NCBI GenBank assembly: GCA_014529385.2
Contig: CM043954.1
Span: 92,159,747 to 92,223,746, forward strand
DNA from: Adiantum capillus-veneris
Lineage: Eukaryota > Streptophyta > Polypodiopsida > Polypodiales > Pteridaceae
DNA length: 64,000 nt
Direction: 5' to 3'
The notes under the pieces were generated by a model. The model was given only the letters and a program-made list of their open reading frames with translations. It did no database searches and was not told the DNA's origin. This document shows, piece by piece, positions 10,321 through 22,800 of the stretch (within the stretch, counting starts at the first letter, position 1; each line of letters begins with the position of its first letter). The position numbers and the translations under genes are program-made.

Positions 10321-10389
10321 CATTAGCCTTAATCCCTAAAAATTAGGATTCCTTACAAGGCCCATGCAAGGTTCATATTTCTCCTAATG
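10321..10389 (-). repeat. Right terminal inverted repeat
   Basis: On the minus strand it starts CATTAGGAGAAATATGAACC, then shares GGGCC and GGATTAAGGCTAAT with the left end. Immediately outside it is the Copia leader and primer site. Confidence 0.7.
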
Positions 10390-10510
10390 CCTTTCCTTAA
10401 GACATTTTAGCTACGAGAAAACCTTGCTCTGATACCATTTGTTAGGAAATAGAGGTGTAGCTAAGTAGAAGCTAGAGTGCTTTACTTAATGGAGAGAGAT
10501 AATTTTCACA

Positions 10511-10513
<3 letters not shown>
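10390..10513 (-). mobile_element. Copia leader, primer site and LTR end
   Basis: On the minus strand the LTR ends CCTAACA at 10440 and is followed two bases later by TGGTATCAGAGC (10426-10437), the primer site complementary to initiator tRNA-Met. A ~35-base leader then runs to the inverted-repeat element. It is the 5' part of the Copia copy whose gag lies at 1-774. The LTR is cut off at the (GA)n tract. Confidence 0.8.

Positions 10514-10577
<64 letters not shown>
10514..10577. repeat. (GA)n microsatellite at an element junction
   Basis: About 32 GA units separate the Copia LTR remnant from Gypsy reverse transcriptase sequence that begins abruptly at 10579. The junction probably arose by rearrangement within the repeat. 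Confidence 0.9.
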
Positions 10578-10578
<1 letters not shown>

Positions 10579-10579
<1 letters not shown>

Positions 10580-12599
10580 CATTTGGGTTAACTAATGCTC
10601 CAGCCACATTTTCAAGATTGATGAGCCATGCTTTCAAAGAGTATGTTCGAAAATTCATAGAAGTATACATGGATGATCTATGCATACATTCGTCAATCCG
10701 GGCTGATCATTTTGAACACCTCAAAAAGGTAATTGAGAAATGTAGACTTTACAGGATTTTCTTAAATCCTGAAAAGTGCACATTCATGGGGAGACAAGGA
10801 AGAATTCTTGGACATATAGTGTCTAAAAATGGCATAGCTACCGATATTGAAAAGATTCATGTCATTGCTGAATTGCCTAGACCAACAACAGTCAAGGGGG
10901 TACAAGCCTTCATGGGACATTGTGGATATTACCGACGCTTCATCTACATGTACGCTATAATTGCAAAACCCATGTATAACTTGATTACGCACTTTGAATG
11001 GACCGAGGCATGTGAAGAATCCTTCATGAAGCTTAAGCAAGCTCTCACCTCAGCTCCAATATTGAAAGCACCCGATTGGGATAAGGTATTCCACGTACAT
11101 ATAGATGCTTCAAACTTTGCTATTGGTTGTATACTAGTCCAACCAAGAGATGGGAAAATTGACTTTCCTATTTCTTATGCCAGCCCCCGACCGATAATTG
11201 AACATGGCAGAAAGGAATTACACCACCATTGAAAGGGAAGGACTAGGAATGATCCATGCCGTTAAAAAGTATAGACATTACCTACTAGCCAGCAAGTTTG
11301 TGTTCTTTGTGGACCACCAAGCTTTGTTATATTTGGTCAACAAGCCATGCAGCACATGCAAAATAGTGAGATGGTTCATCATTCTTCTTGAATTTGATTT
11401 CACTATGGTTGTAAAAAAAGGCACTACACATTAACGAGCAGATCATTTGTCAAGGATTGTTTTAGGGGAATCACCTAAAGGGGTAGACGATGATCTACCA
11501 GATGCCTATTTGTTCTCCGTGGAAATGATACCTAGATGGTCGGAAAAAATTGTGTCATTAATGATAATAGCTCAAGTGGATTCACCACTTCCTATCACAA
11601 TTGATTTAATCGAGCAATCGGTTACTGGAAGGCTATATAAAAGAAATCGAGACGGGATATTTCTTTTATGTATTAACCCTGAAGAAAAGGATCAATACCT
11701 AAGTCAAGCACATGTTACCATAGTAGGACTTCACTTTGCGGAAGACAGAACTATGCAACAAATCTTGAGACTTGGAGTATTTTGGCCGACTATGAGGAGA
11801 GATGTTAGATCTTTTGTAAAAGATTTCCCTCAATGTCAAAAACAACCACCCATTCCTCATGTAACATTGTTTCAAATGTCACCTGTTTCTAAGTGGAGTA
11901 ATTTTCTGGTTACTTACTTATTGAGCCGAACATTTCCTGAGGATATGAGTAAACGCTGTCAAAGAGCAATCGAAGCTGAAGGAAGAGACTATGCTCTTAT
12001 TGGGAACCAATTGTATCGCGGAGAGGTAAAGATCAACATTTACGTCTTTGCGCAAATGAAAATGAGTATATTCCGATTATAGAACAAGCACATGCTGGAT
12101 TAGCTGGAGGTCACTTTTCTAGTGACCACCGCAAGAGCAATCTTGATGGCAGGTATATAGTGGCCAACACTTTTTGCCGATGCTAAAGAGTATGCTCGGA
12201 GGTGTGATGCTTGTCAACGAGCAAAAATGCCAACACGAGTAGATAACATGCCCTTAAGACCAATGATGGGGGCTAGAGCCTTCGCAAAATGGGGTATAGA
12301 TTTTGTTGGACCGATACAGCCACCTGCTTATAGAACCCAAGCTCAATATACCATTGTAGCTACGAACTATTTGACCAAGTGGGCCGAGGCTAAAGCGACT
12401 CAAAAGAATGATGCCAGAACCACTGCTGCATTCTTATATGAGTATGTATTCATGAGATATGGACTGCCAATAGAGATTGTCAGTGATGGGGGAACGCATT
12501 TTCTCAATGAGGTAATAGAGTATTTGCTTAATGAGTTTATGGTCATCCATAACAAATCAGCTCCCTATCACCCACAAGCAAATGGACAAGCTGAGCATA
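10579..12599 (+). pseudogene. Element 1 pol, first part: RT-RNase H-integrase
   Basis: The fragment starts at the RT motif PFGLTNAPATF, with catalytic YMDDL at about 10665-10680. RNase H follows (HVHIDASNFAIGCIL, then DHQALLYLVNKP). The frame shifts near 11200 and again around 12080-12220. A first integrase-type zinc domain (LGVFWPTMRRDV) precedes a decayed second one (HAGLAGGHFSSD). The integrase core keeps GIDFVGP and NGQAE, with VSDGGTHF where related copies have SDRGTHF. The start of RT is missing at the GA tract. The copy is not functional. Confidence 0.85.
12595..12599 (+). repeat. Target-site duplication GCATA, left copy
   Basis: GCATA directly precedes the TGTTGAG start of the 5' LTR and recurs at 31433-31437 directly after the 3' LTR. 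Confidence 0.9.
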
Positions 12600-13530
12600 T
12601 GTTGAGCCAGCAGAGGATCACACCCACATTTTTGCTCACACCCATCATTTTGTAACCATTGATTGTAATAAATGTCTTTCCGACATTAATTTTGATTTGA
12701 GCCATTCATTAAGTAACGGGACTCAATTGAGTTTCCAGCTTGTAATCCCGAAGTAATTTCACCTGTTGATGTAAATAATTAGAGATGTTCTCACCTCCAA
12801 GGCTGAGGTATATAAGCCAAAGTTTTGTAACCTAAAAGAGATTCAATTATTAATCAAAGTGAGTTTTTGAGCGCCGTGACTGTGTCTGAGAGAGAGAGAG
12901 AGAGTCTTATCTTCTTGCTACGCAAGCTACGGGGCCGCCATTGGAGAAGCGACACCGCCATTGTGTTAGCAACGGTGAGAGCTACGCACAGATACCAAGA
13001 GTGCGCGCTATCGGCTTCTACGTGTGGTAAGTTCCTACGAGCTTCGGTGTGAGTTTTCTTCCAACTCGTGTGTCGGAATAGAGCATGCAACATATCTATA
13101 GAACCACAACGAGTAGAGCTACACATTAGTACCATCGGGGTCAAGTTTCGGTCACCTGTATTTTTCGGCCTGTCTTCATACGCGTTTGCCGCACGGAGTG
13201 GTTATAGGTTGATTTTGCAGTTCAAGTCTTTAGGGTGTTGTTCTTACCTAGTGTATAGACTTCCCCTTGAGTTTGAGATCGATTCAATGATTCTAGATCC
13301 TGTTTCGTATAGCATTCGTTCGTAGTACGGATTTCAGTCACTTGCGTATTTTAGAACTTAGATTTGATTTCCTTAGTAGTGATTGTCATTAGAAGGTCGA
13401 GTAGGTGATTTGACACCCACCTAGTTGTTTCCATGCGCCTGCGGGTCAAGCTCCGTCCTCGTCTGACAAATTCTGTTGTTGGTTGAGTTCTCGCTATTTA
13501 GCTTCCGCTAGCGGCGTAACCGCCTTAACA
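12600..13530 (+). repeat. 5' LTR of the young Gypsy element
   Basis: It starts TGTTGAGCC and ends CCTTAACA. A TATA-like GAGGTATATAAGCC lies about 210 bases in, and a short (GA)n follows a GTGACTGTGTCT motif at about 12880. The same LTR is present at 30502-31432 and, more diverged, from 63267. Confidence 0.95.
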
Positions 13531-13531
13531 T

Positions 13532-13553
13532 TTGGCGCCGCTGCCGGGGACGA
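13532..13553 (+). promoter_or_regulatory. Primer binding site (tRNA-Asp type)
   Basis: TGGCGCCGCTGCCGGGGA begins two bases after the LTR. It matches the usual plant Gypsy primer site attributed to tRNA-Asp, apart from CT in place of GT in the middle. Confidence 0.85.
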
Positions 13554-14750
13554 GAGCCCTAAGTAGGTGACCTTAGACTAATCCTACGAGGTGAGTTGTA
13601 TAAACTACTTTGTATACTTTAGTTAGAAAAGATCTAGGAGTGGTGGACTCTGAAGGTCTCGAGAGATACTAGGAAGTGGGGTATTCCTGGGTCTTCCGTG
13701 TTGACAGTATTTTTAGTTTAGCTTAGATTAGATTGTTTTTGATGGTGTTTAAGTGGTTGTTGACATAAAAAGCATTTGCTACTCCTTGTGTGGTAGTAAA
13801 GCTCTTTATATTTTCAATTGCAAAAAATCCATTTTATGATTAGAAGTAGCTTAGGTAGGGCCTGATTTGATCCTGATCTAGAGCTATCAATTGGTGTTCT
13901 ATTTGCTCGATGTGTTTGATTGCATGTTAGATCACTGAAAAAGTCGCTTTGGTAGTGAAATATGCAATAAACAAAGTTCAGAAAAATTTTCTGTGTAACT
14001 GATTGTTGCTGAGCACTTAAAAGAGCTATTGGAAGAGTTCTGTGTTGAAAAACTGGAAATCTGCAACTTTAGACATCATACGCGTATGATGTCTTAGGAC
14101 CTAAACAGAGACTAAAATTGAAAATTTGACATTGCCAGAGTGTTTAGAAGGGGGGTTTTACCCTAAGATCAACCTAAAACAAGAGCATCAACACTCAAAG
14201 AAACCCAAAAAGACAAGTCGGAGTCCAAGAAACTCAAAGAATAGGAAATTTTGGATTCAAATCTTGTTTTTACATTCAAACCTGACAAAAACACTTGAAA
14301 CTCAATTATAAACATTGGAGAAGGCTTAAAACAAAAAATAGTCAAAATCTGGGACAAAAGACATCATACGCGTATAATGTCTTTTGGCACATCCGCTGCT
14401 TATTTTTGATATCTGACCTGACAAGATTGTTACAGGCACTGTTGGAAGCATAAATATCAAGTTTGGACCCAAATTGATGAAAAAGACATCATACGCGTAT
14501 GATGTCTTTGACCTAATTTTGGACATCTTTTGATACTTTGCTAACACAGATCCATTGTAATAGCTGTCTAGAGGTTATATTTCAAGTTTCAGCATAACTG
14601 CGACAAAATTCTCACTTGATGAAACAGAAGTTGTCCAACGGACAAGATTAAACAATTGACCAAGTATCAATCAGTTTGGATCAATTCTGACCACAAAAAC
14701 TTGAGGAAAACAAATTGCCGAGACGGAAAAGTTAAAGTCCTTCAGGGGAA
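13554..14750 (+). other. Leader of the young element with three 24-bp palindromes
   Basis: This is untranslated leader of about 1.2 kb with no gene. Palindromes built from the half-site AGACATCATACG and its complement lie at 14071-14094, 14359-14382 (one mismatch) and 14484-14507. The same leader, more decayed, is recognisable at 45340-47980. Confidence 0.85.
14071..14507. repeat. Palindrome cluster 1 (three copies)
   Basis: Each copy is AGACATCATACG followed by its exact complement, giving a 24-bp palindrome with ACGCGT at the centre. Start-to-start spacings are 288 and 125 bases. The central copy has one mismatch. Confidence 0.95.
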
Positions 14751-14753
14751 TTG

Positions 14754-17700
14754 ATGAATTTGAGATCGGGCAGGAATCTCCGGAATAATCAACCAAAACA
14801 AGGGGAACCAGCAAGTGTCATATCAACCGAGGGAAGTGTAAACCAAAGTTGGGTGCAACCATTAGAGCCGATCTTTGAAGGAAGTGTCTCTGATACTTCT
14901 TCGGAGAGATCTTACGAGATTTTCACCGAAAACTTGGAACACTTGAACTTGAACAACAGAGAAAATATGGCAGCAGGATCATCAAACCCTTCCGCCACCA
15001 TGAAGCTATTGTTCATAAAATATCAGTACGACAATGAGCAAGGTGCCAAGATCTACAAAGATGGAATGGACCGCTATTGTGTAAAGATAGAAGAGAGACC
15101 TAGTGAGTTCAAGGACTTAGTGCCTGTGAGCTATAGTGGAGATAGATATCTAGATGACGAGGGTACCATGTACTTGGTAGTCCTAAACCCTAACATTGTG
15201 GACAAGTGGGGATTGATGGGCACCAAAGCCAAAATAGATGAAGAACTCGAGGAGAAAGCACCAATAATGAACTTCCCTAATGCGAGGTTAAGAAGAGAGA
15301 ATGAAACTACAAGGATCAACACTGATAATATCTATGTGGGGCTATACAAATATAATAATGGGGAGCAAGATCTCTATTATAGATGTGAAGAACCCTACAC
15401 CGGAGAGTTGACAGACAAAAAAAGACTCTATGTCTTTACCTACACAGAGGGATCGGAAGTGAAAATTGCCGCTTATGATAAGTATGGCAGGCAATACTCA
15501 ACAATGGGCAAAAAAGAATTAGAAGGATATACATACTTTGGGGGACCACTACATCAGTATTATGTTACTTCTAGCTCACATAGACCAGCACCAACAACTG
15601 GAGTGCAAAACTCAATGACAACAGGAGGACAAAGAACTCAGGTTGCTGACTCTTTCAGTCAACCTTGGGACTTGAAGCTCGGACCAATGGGATCATTACA
15701 TTCCAGAGAGTCAATGGAGACGAATCGAGGTAGTGCAGTTCCAATCCCCACCTATACCACTCCAGGTCCAAGGTTTGAAGTGGAACCATCACATTTACCT
15801 CCCAGTAGTAGATTCAGGGCAGAGGAACCGACAAGGGTAACCCATGAAGTCCATGATGCTAGAGAAAGCTTTAGCCGAGACACAGGAGCAATGAGATTGG
15901 TAGCAGATCATAGACGTATGAGACCATCTCAAGTAGCCAAGTGTGTGCCAAAGAAGTATGGTGGTTCAGGAGATCCGTATGCACATGTGTCACTCTTTAA
16001 GCAAGTCTTAAGAGCTGAGCAAATAACAGATTTCCATACACAATACGAGGGATTTGGTCTTACTCTAGAAGGTACTGCATTGACATGGTTTCAACCAATG
16101 AACATAGGGGGATTCCATGACATTGACCATTTGCTAAGAGAGTTTGCTGAGGAATTCTCAAAACGAGGGATTAAGCACAATACGGTCTCACAAATATATG
16201 CTTTAAACAGAGAGAACACGAAAAAGTGAAGGAAGCTTCACTTCGCTTCAAACAATACATTGAGAGATGTCCAGTACGTGAACGACCACAAGATGACAGA
16301 CTATCTGTTCTCTTTATTGAGGGACTGAGGAACGACACTCTCAAGAAGGACTTGCACTTGAAAGCTTGTACAAGTTTTGAGCAAGTAACGAGAGAGGCAT
16401 TGTACTTAGTGGATAACTGTACGGTTTATGGAGAGGTGTCAGCGGATACAGATTTTGCATCTAGTAGCTCCTCCTCCGTAGCGAGCGAGACTACCACTAG
16501 AAAGAATGTTCAAACAACAACCATGCCAAATGTAGAGCAAATGATAGAAGATGCTCTAAAAAGGATGGCACCATACCAAAAACCATTGCCAAAAACACTG
16601 AAATGGTGTGCTATTGAACAAAAATGGACAAATCATCCAACAGAGGAGTGTTATTACAACAAAGGGTATGTAAGGGAGCGCCAGTATGCACCTCCTGCTC
16701 AATTAGCACCACCTCAGATACATCCAGTACCTCGATACCCAACGGGAAGTGTACCAGGACCTATGGGGATAGAAAGACCGCAACCGGTATTGGGACAACA
16801 ACCACCTTTACTAGGAGCAAGACCAGTGGGCATTAGATATGCACCAACCTTAGAGAATCAGGAAGAACAAGCCTTAGTGCCTGTTCAAGCCTATTATGAA
16901 GAATCTGGTGCACACATGTCTCCAACTATGTATTACCCACCAGAAGAACCCAAACAACCAGAACCATGGGGCATGATTGGGAATGTTGGAATACCAACAA
17001 TTACAAGTGCTTCTGATGAAGAGAGATACAATTTGGACGCAAGAACATTGATGTTCATAGCTCATGGAGGGTTAACAGGACAAAGACCATCCTATCCACA
17101 AAGGACGAATCAAATGGGACCAAGACCGGCACTAGGACCCTGTTACAAGTGTGGAGGTGACCATCTGATGAATGTTTGTCCACATACGGAAATCATTAGA
17201 ATTAACGCTTATTGCACTGAGTGTGGGGTTACTCACTTCATTGAGGATTGTTCAAAGAATCCAAACAAAGTGCAAAAGACGACATTGAATATGCTAGAAA
17301 CTATTCCTACCAGCAGTGGGTCTGAAAATGAAACTCTGATACCAACGCAAGTTGTTACTAGAGCTCAAGCTAAGAAAACCACTAGAGAACCTGAGAATGG
17401 AAAGTTAGCGACTGAAGTGGTTAGTCAAGGACCGCGGAGTCAGAAAAACACATGGAAAGCTAGAAAAGCACGCATGAAGTTGAGAAAAGAACGTGAAGAC
17501 GCTATTCTAGCTGAGGAACTAAAGCAAACTAAAGCTAGATTAGAAAAACTTGAGAGTCAAAACGGGAAACGAGAGATGAGCCCGGAAAGAACGAAACAAA
17601 AGAGTATCAAAGAAACAACGAGCTTAAGCTCAGGGGGATCAGTGCTAGTCGACAAAGTACACGAACCATTGGACGCACTGATGAGAGCTTACGAAGCTAG

Positions 17701-19258
17701 GTTAAAGAACAACCAAACACAAGAACAGAGGTGGATGACATACCCAAACGCGGAATTGGAAAAGCAGAGACTTGAAATGTGCCAGAGAATGATCGAGACT
17801 GCACAAGCCTTATTAGAACCACCAAAAGAAACAATGAATTGTGGAAAGGAAAACCCAATTCAGCAAGAGACTATCGTTTCACGGGTAGCTGAAAAGACTC
17901 CCAGTGCACAAAAGCCTGAAAATACACAAAAGGATGACCGCATAGTATTGAACACAACCGATCAGGAGATAGAGAGTTTTCATCCAGTCATACAGAGGAT
18001 TTACGGAAAAGATGAGGATTACAATGAATTTTGGAAACAAGTGAGAGAGGCAAACTTTGCAAACGAGCTAAGTTGCCAAGCTAATCAGACAAATTGGGAA
18101 AAGGACATCAGGAATCCTCCCATAGTGGAATTTGAGGCAGGATCTCAAGTGGACTTGGATCTGCAATCTTACTGGGGAGATGGGGGCTCTGTTAGAACAA
18201 TGGAGAGCAAACCTCATTCACTGAAAACCTTACCTTCATACTTAGGAGAGTATGAAGCAAAATCCGAGATTAGAGCACTTCCCTCACGAAAAATCTCATC
18301 AGAAAAAGTCATGGACTCGCAAGGATTGATAGAGATTTTGTCAACACCAGTGACATGCACTATCACTTTAGCTGAGCTTTTGAGGCTAAGACCACATATG
18401 TGGACCACTGTAGGAAAATGCTTGGAGAAATTCGGGATAAAAGATCCAACATCGAGATTGCAAGAGAGCATAGAGGAGCTGAGCAAGCCACAAAAGAACG
18501 CTAAGCCTGTACCCTTAAACAAGGTCGGAGAGTATTGCGAAGGTGAAGAGGGGAATACAACCTTACCAGTTGAATTCCAAGGAGTGAAGACGATGGCAAT
18601 ACTAGACAGCGGAGCAGGGGTAGCCATTGCTACAAAAGAAATCTGGAAAAAATGGGGGAAACCAGCAATAAGGAAGACTAGGTTGAAACTCCAATTAGCA
18701 GATGGACACATGGAGAAACCTATGGGGTTATTAGAGAAAGTTGTAGTGACTTCTTGCGGCATTGAATACGAACATACTTTTGCTATTGTCGATTTTGCCA
18801 AGGAGAATAACTATGATATCATATTGGGAAGACCATTCATGAGACAGTTGAAAATGGTCCAAGATTGGGGCTACGATCACATATACTTGAGAAATATGGA
18901 AACCACTACACGTGTGAACCTGAAAGACCATAGCTACAAAGATGTGAACCGAACACCAGTAGAGGAGTTTGATTCAGCTACTTTGGCGGGATCCGAATTT
19001 CCCGCTTGGTTAGGTAAACCCAAGGAGTTATGGATGTGTGGAGCTTCGAAATGTGGAAGTCTGAAACGAGAAGAATGTGTTTTAGAAAGGGCTATCGAAG
19101 ACGAAACTTATGTAGGAGAACCCTTTCCAGAGGACACGTTTGAACCATTAGAATGGACACACATTCTAGCAACCCTAGATGTTTGTGCAATTCCGGATGG
19201 TCCCACAACGAAATTTTGCGACAAGGACGGGTACGACGTGGTTCCGTATTCATGTTGA
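14754..19258 (+). CDS. Gag and first protease of the young element, one frameshift
   Basis: The ATG at 14754 (MNLRSGRNLRNN) starts a gag of about 1,500 codons. An unfamiliar N-terminal domain (LLFIKYQYDNEQGAK to TYFGGPLHQYY) is followed by the Gypsy gag core (HVSLFKQVLRAEQITDF, GTALTWFQPM). A probable 1-base deletion in AAA at 16205-16207 creates a stop at 16227. The gag frame continues as EKVKEASLRFKQYIERCP. Two zinc knuckles near 17140-17180 and 17213-17252 have CX2CX3HX4C spacing, one residue shorter than the usual X4. A Lys/Glu-rich stretch follows. A retropepsin has its DSG at 18605-18613 and the flap-distal IILGRPFM about 75 residues later. The frame ends at 19258. Gag packages the RNA and the protease matures the polyprotein. 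Confidence 0.85.
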
Positions 19259-19870
19259 GAACTGTACTCGAAAAAGAAACTGAAAAGAACGATACACTGG
19301 AAAAGGAAGATGAAGAAGAGGTGTTTCACGACATTCCCAATCTTCCAGAGTGGGGAAATGAAGCAGACAACGAGTCAATGGACAATTCAAGCGGAAACGA
19401 AGAAACTATAATGGATGTCCGATTTTATGATTTTCCGAACCAAACTAAACAACGCCAGAAACACTATAGAGCAAAGAAAAAAAAAAGGGGGTTAGAACCA
19501 ATCCGATGCCTAGAATAAGAGGAAAAAATCAATTCCTAATGCTAGTAAAGGCTGAAGATTGTGTTAAGGATAAGATTTCTGGAAGAATGAGAGGCAGTGA
19601 TCAAAAGAGCTTACGAAAAGACAAAAGAGGCTCAAGAAATCAAGTTCAAAAGAATGGAACGAAAACTGAAACAGAAAAATCAGAAAAGAACAAGCGCAAC
19701 AGAGAATACACGGAGTCCAAGTTAGAACGTAGAAACAAGTACAGAGAGCTCAAGAAAACTCTGAAGGAAGTTTGGACGATAGAAATTGAGAGTGGAGAGG
19801 ACGAAAACGTCAAAATCAAGGAAAACATGGATGTTCCCTCTCACTATAGGAAATTCACAATAGAGGATAG
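19259..19870 (+). pseudogene. Charged linker between protease and RT, frame-disrupted
   Basis: Highly charged coding remnants in shifting frames (acidic around VFHDIPNLPEWGNEADNES, then Lys/Arg/Glu-rich to 19870) join the protease frame to the RT frame. Element 2 has a similar acidic then basic linker (59820-60554), so it is a genuine element region. At least two small indels break it here. Confidence 0.6.
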
Positions 19871-22800
19871 GAAGGTGATATAACCCCACCTATTCGAGAG
19901 AGGAAGGAGAACGAATCTTATGACGGACCGGAGGATGCAAAAAAAGTTGATTTAGCAGCTCCAGGTGAGCCACCTAGACCGGTCTACATAGCCACAGATT
20001 TGTCTCCAGGCGAGGAAGAGAGACTTTTGAGTCTTCTCAGAGAGTATAGGGATGTGTTTGCATGGTCTTATAAGGACTTAAAGGGAGTTGACCCATCGAT
20101 ATGCCAACACTCAATCCCACTGAAACAAGACGCAAAGCCTAGCAGACAGAGACCATACACATATAATGATACTTTTGCTAAGCGAATCAAGGAAGAGATA
20201 GATAAGCTAATGGAAGCTGAATTCATATACGAGATTGAACACACCGATTGGGTATCTCCGATTGTGGTAGTACCTAAGAAGAACGAAAAACTCCGAGTGT
20301 GTGTCAACTTAAAGAAAGTGAATGCTGCAACAATCAGGGACAATTATCCCCTGCCGATAACTGATCATGTTCTAGAGCGTGTATCAGGGAAAACATCATA
20401 CTCCTTTCTTGATGGTTTTTCAGGATATAACCAGCTAGCCATAGCACCAGAAGATCAACATAAAACAGCTTTTGCAACGGAGTGGGGAATTTATGCTTAT
20501 CGAGTTATGCCTTTTGGTCTAACCAATGCTCCCGCAACCTTCCAGAGGCTGATGACGCATGCTTTCAAAGAATACTTAAGGCTGTTTCTAGAAATCTACA
20601 TGGATGACTTAAGTGTACATTCTCCACTGAGAGATGAGCATCTAGAACACCTAAGAAAAGTATTTGAGAAATGTAGGACATATCGCATTTGTCTCAATCC
20701 TGAGAAATGTGTGTTTATGGTTCGACAGGGCAGAATTCTGGGACATATTGTCTCACAAAACGGAATATCCACGGATTTAGAAAAGATAAAAGTTATAGTG
20801 GATATGCCTAGACCAACCAATGCGAAACAAGTACAGAGCTTTATGGGACATTGTGGATATTATAGACGATTCATTTACATGTACGCTATAATAGGCCAAC
20901 CACTTTACAGGCTAATAGTGAACTTTGAATGGACAGAGGAGTGTGAGGAATCATTCAAGAAATTGAAAGAGGCACTCATTACTGCTCGAGACTTGAAATC
21001 ACCAGATTGGGAGAAGATATTCCATGTGCACATAGATGCTTCGGCATATGCAATAGGATGCATTCTAGCTCAGCCAGAAGAAGGAAACATGGATTTTCCT
21101 ATCTGTTACGCCAGTTGACAGCTCAACCATGCAGAGAAGAATTACACCACAACAGAGCGAGAAGGATTAGGAATGATCTATGCTGTGAAGAAATTTCGGC
21201 ATTATCTTCTAGCCAACAAGTTTGTGTTTTTTACGGATCACCAAGCCTTGCTCTACCTAGTGAATAAACCATGCAATACCGGGAGAATAGTGAGATGGTT
21301 CATTATCTTACTGGAATTCGACTTCACGGTAGTAGTAAAGAAAGGAAAAACACATCTTAGAGATGATCATCTTTCGCGATTGACGAATGGAGAAGACCCT
21401 ATAGGAGTAGATGACGACATGCCAGACGCGTACTTGTTCAACATAGAAATGATACCGAGGTGGTCTCAAAATGTCGTTAACCTATTAACCTATGGAGGAG
21501 AGTTCGATAGAAGAGAATACAACCTGAAACATATTGCTATTCAGCAATCCAAGAATCTTCAATTGGTTGCAGGAAGGTTGTATCAATTGGGAAATGATCA
21601 TGTTTTACGACTATGCATCAATCTTGAGGAATATAGTATATATCTGCGCGAAGCACATGTTCAGGAATGTGCATTTCAGGAATGTGCATTTCATTGTTCA
21701 AGAAGGAACACATATAGGAATTTGTTACAATTGGGAGTCTATTGGCCAGGAATGAAAGAAAGCGTACATGACTATGTCACTGTATGTATTGTATGTTCAT
21801 CAAAACCGCCAGCCGAGTATTTGACATTATATCAGATAATGATCGCTCCAGAATGGAGTCAGTATATTGTTGAATATCTCACAAATAGAACTTTCCCAGA
21901 AGGAACGTCAAAAGCTCGTCAGAAATCTGTAGAGACAGAAGCTAGAGATTACGCTTTAATAGGAGATCAACTCTATAAGAGAGGTAAAGACAACCAGCTT
22001 AGGATTTGCGCATCAGAGTCTGAGTATGTGATAATCCTGGAGCAAACTCATGGAGGAGTAGGTGGAGGCCATTTCTCAGGTGATAAGACAACAAAACTTG
22101 TCTTAGCCGCAGGAATATGGTGGCCAACATTACATATGGACGCTGAGGAATACGTTAAACGGTGTGATGACTGTCAGCGGACCAAAGTACCACTTAAAAG
22201 AGATGATATGCCGCTTAGACCAATGATGGGGGCAAGAGCTTTTGCAAAATGGGGGATTGATTATGTCGGACCCATTTCACCTCCTGCATATAAGACTCAT
22301 GCACAATACATCATTGTGGCTACAGACTATCTAACAAAGTGGGTCGAAGCAAAGGCAACTCAAAAAGCAGATGCCAGGACCACGGCACAATTTCTATATG
22401 AATACGTCTTTGTACGATATGGATTGCCAATAGAAATTGTGAGTGATCGAGGCACACATTTTATAAATGAAGTGATAGAGATCCTTCTAGATGAATTCAT
22501 GGTAATCCATAGGAAATCAGCCCCGTATCATCCACAAGCAAACGGACAAGCTGAAGCAACAAACAAAACCATATGCACGGTCCTTACGAAGATTGTATCT
22601 GAGTCGAGAACTGACTGGGACCAGAAGTTGCATTCAACATTATGGGCATATAGGGTAGCATATAAAACATCAATAGGAACGACCCCATATAACATGGTTT
22701 TTGGGCTAAATGCTATCTTGCCAATAGAATTCTTGATTTCAACCTTAAGGGTGGCTAAGGATCTAGAGTGGATAGGGCACGAGCTCTCTGATAGAATAGA

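Larger units (their letters stand above)
772..10389. mobile_element. ~9.6-kb inverted-repeat element with four genes, inserted in Copia
   Basis: Both ends begin CATTAGGA[AG]AAATATGAACC, facing inward. A second block, GGATTAAGG[TC]TAAT, recurs further in on each side. The insert separates two parts of one minus-strand Copia element: gag outside the left end, primer site and leader outside the right end. Inside are two rightward genes (A and B) converging on two leftward ones (histone H3-like and transposase-like), with large hairpins in the convergent centre. No long target duplication is visible; AT is the most I can propose. I treat all four genes as cargo of one element because they lie between matched ends, but a composite of two elements is possible. 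I do not recognise the superfamily with certainty. Confidence 0.7.

Noticed and set aside
18214-18801. Antisense reading frame inside gag-protease
   Set aside because: It is the shadow of the well-supported sense frame with retropepsin motifs.
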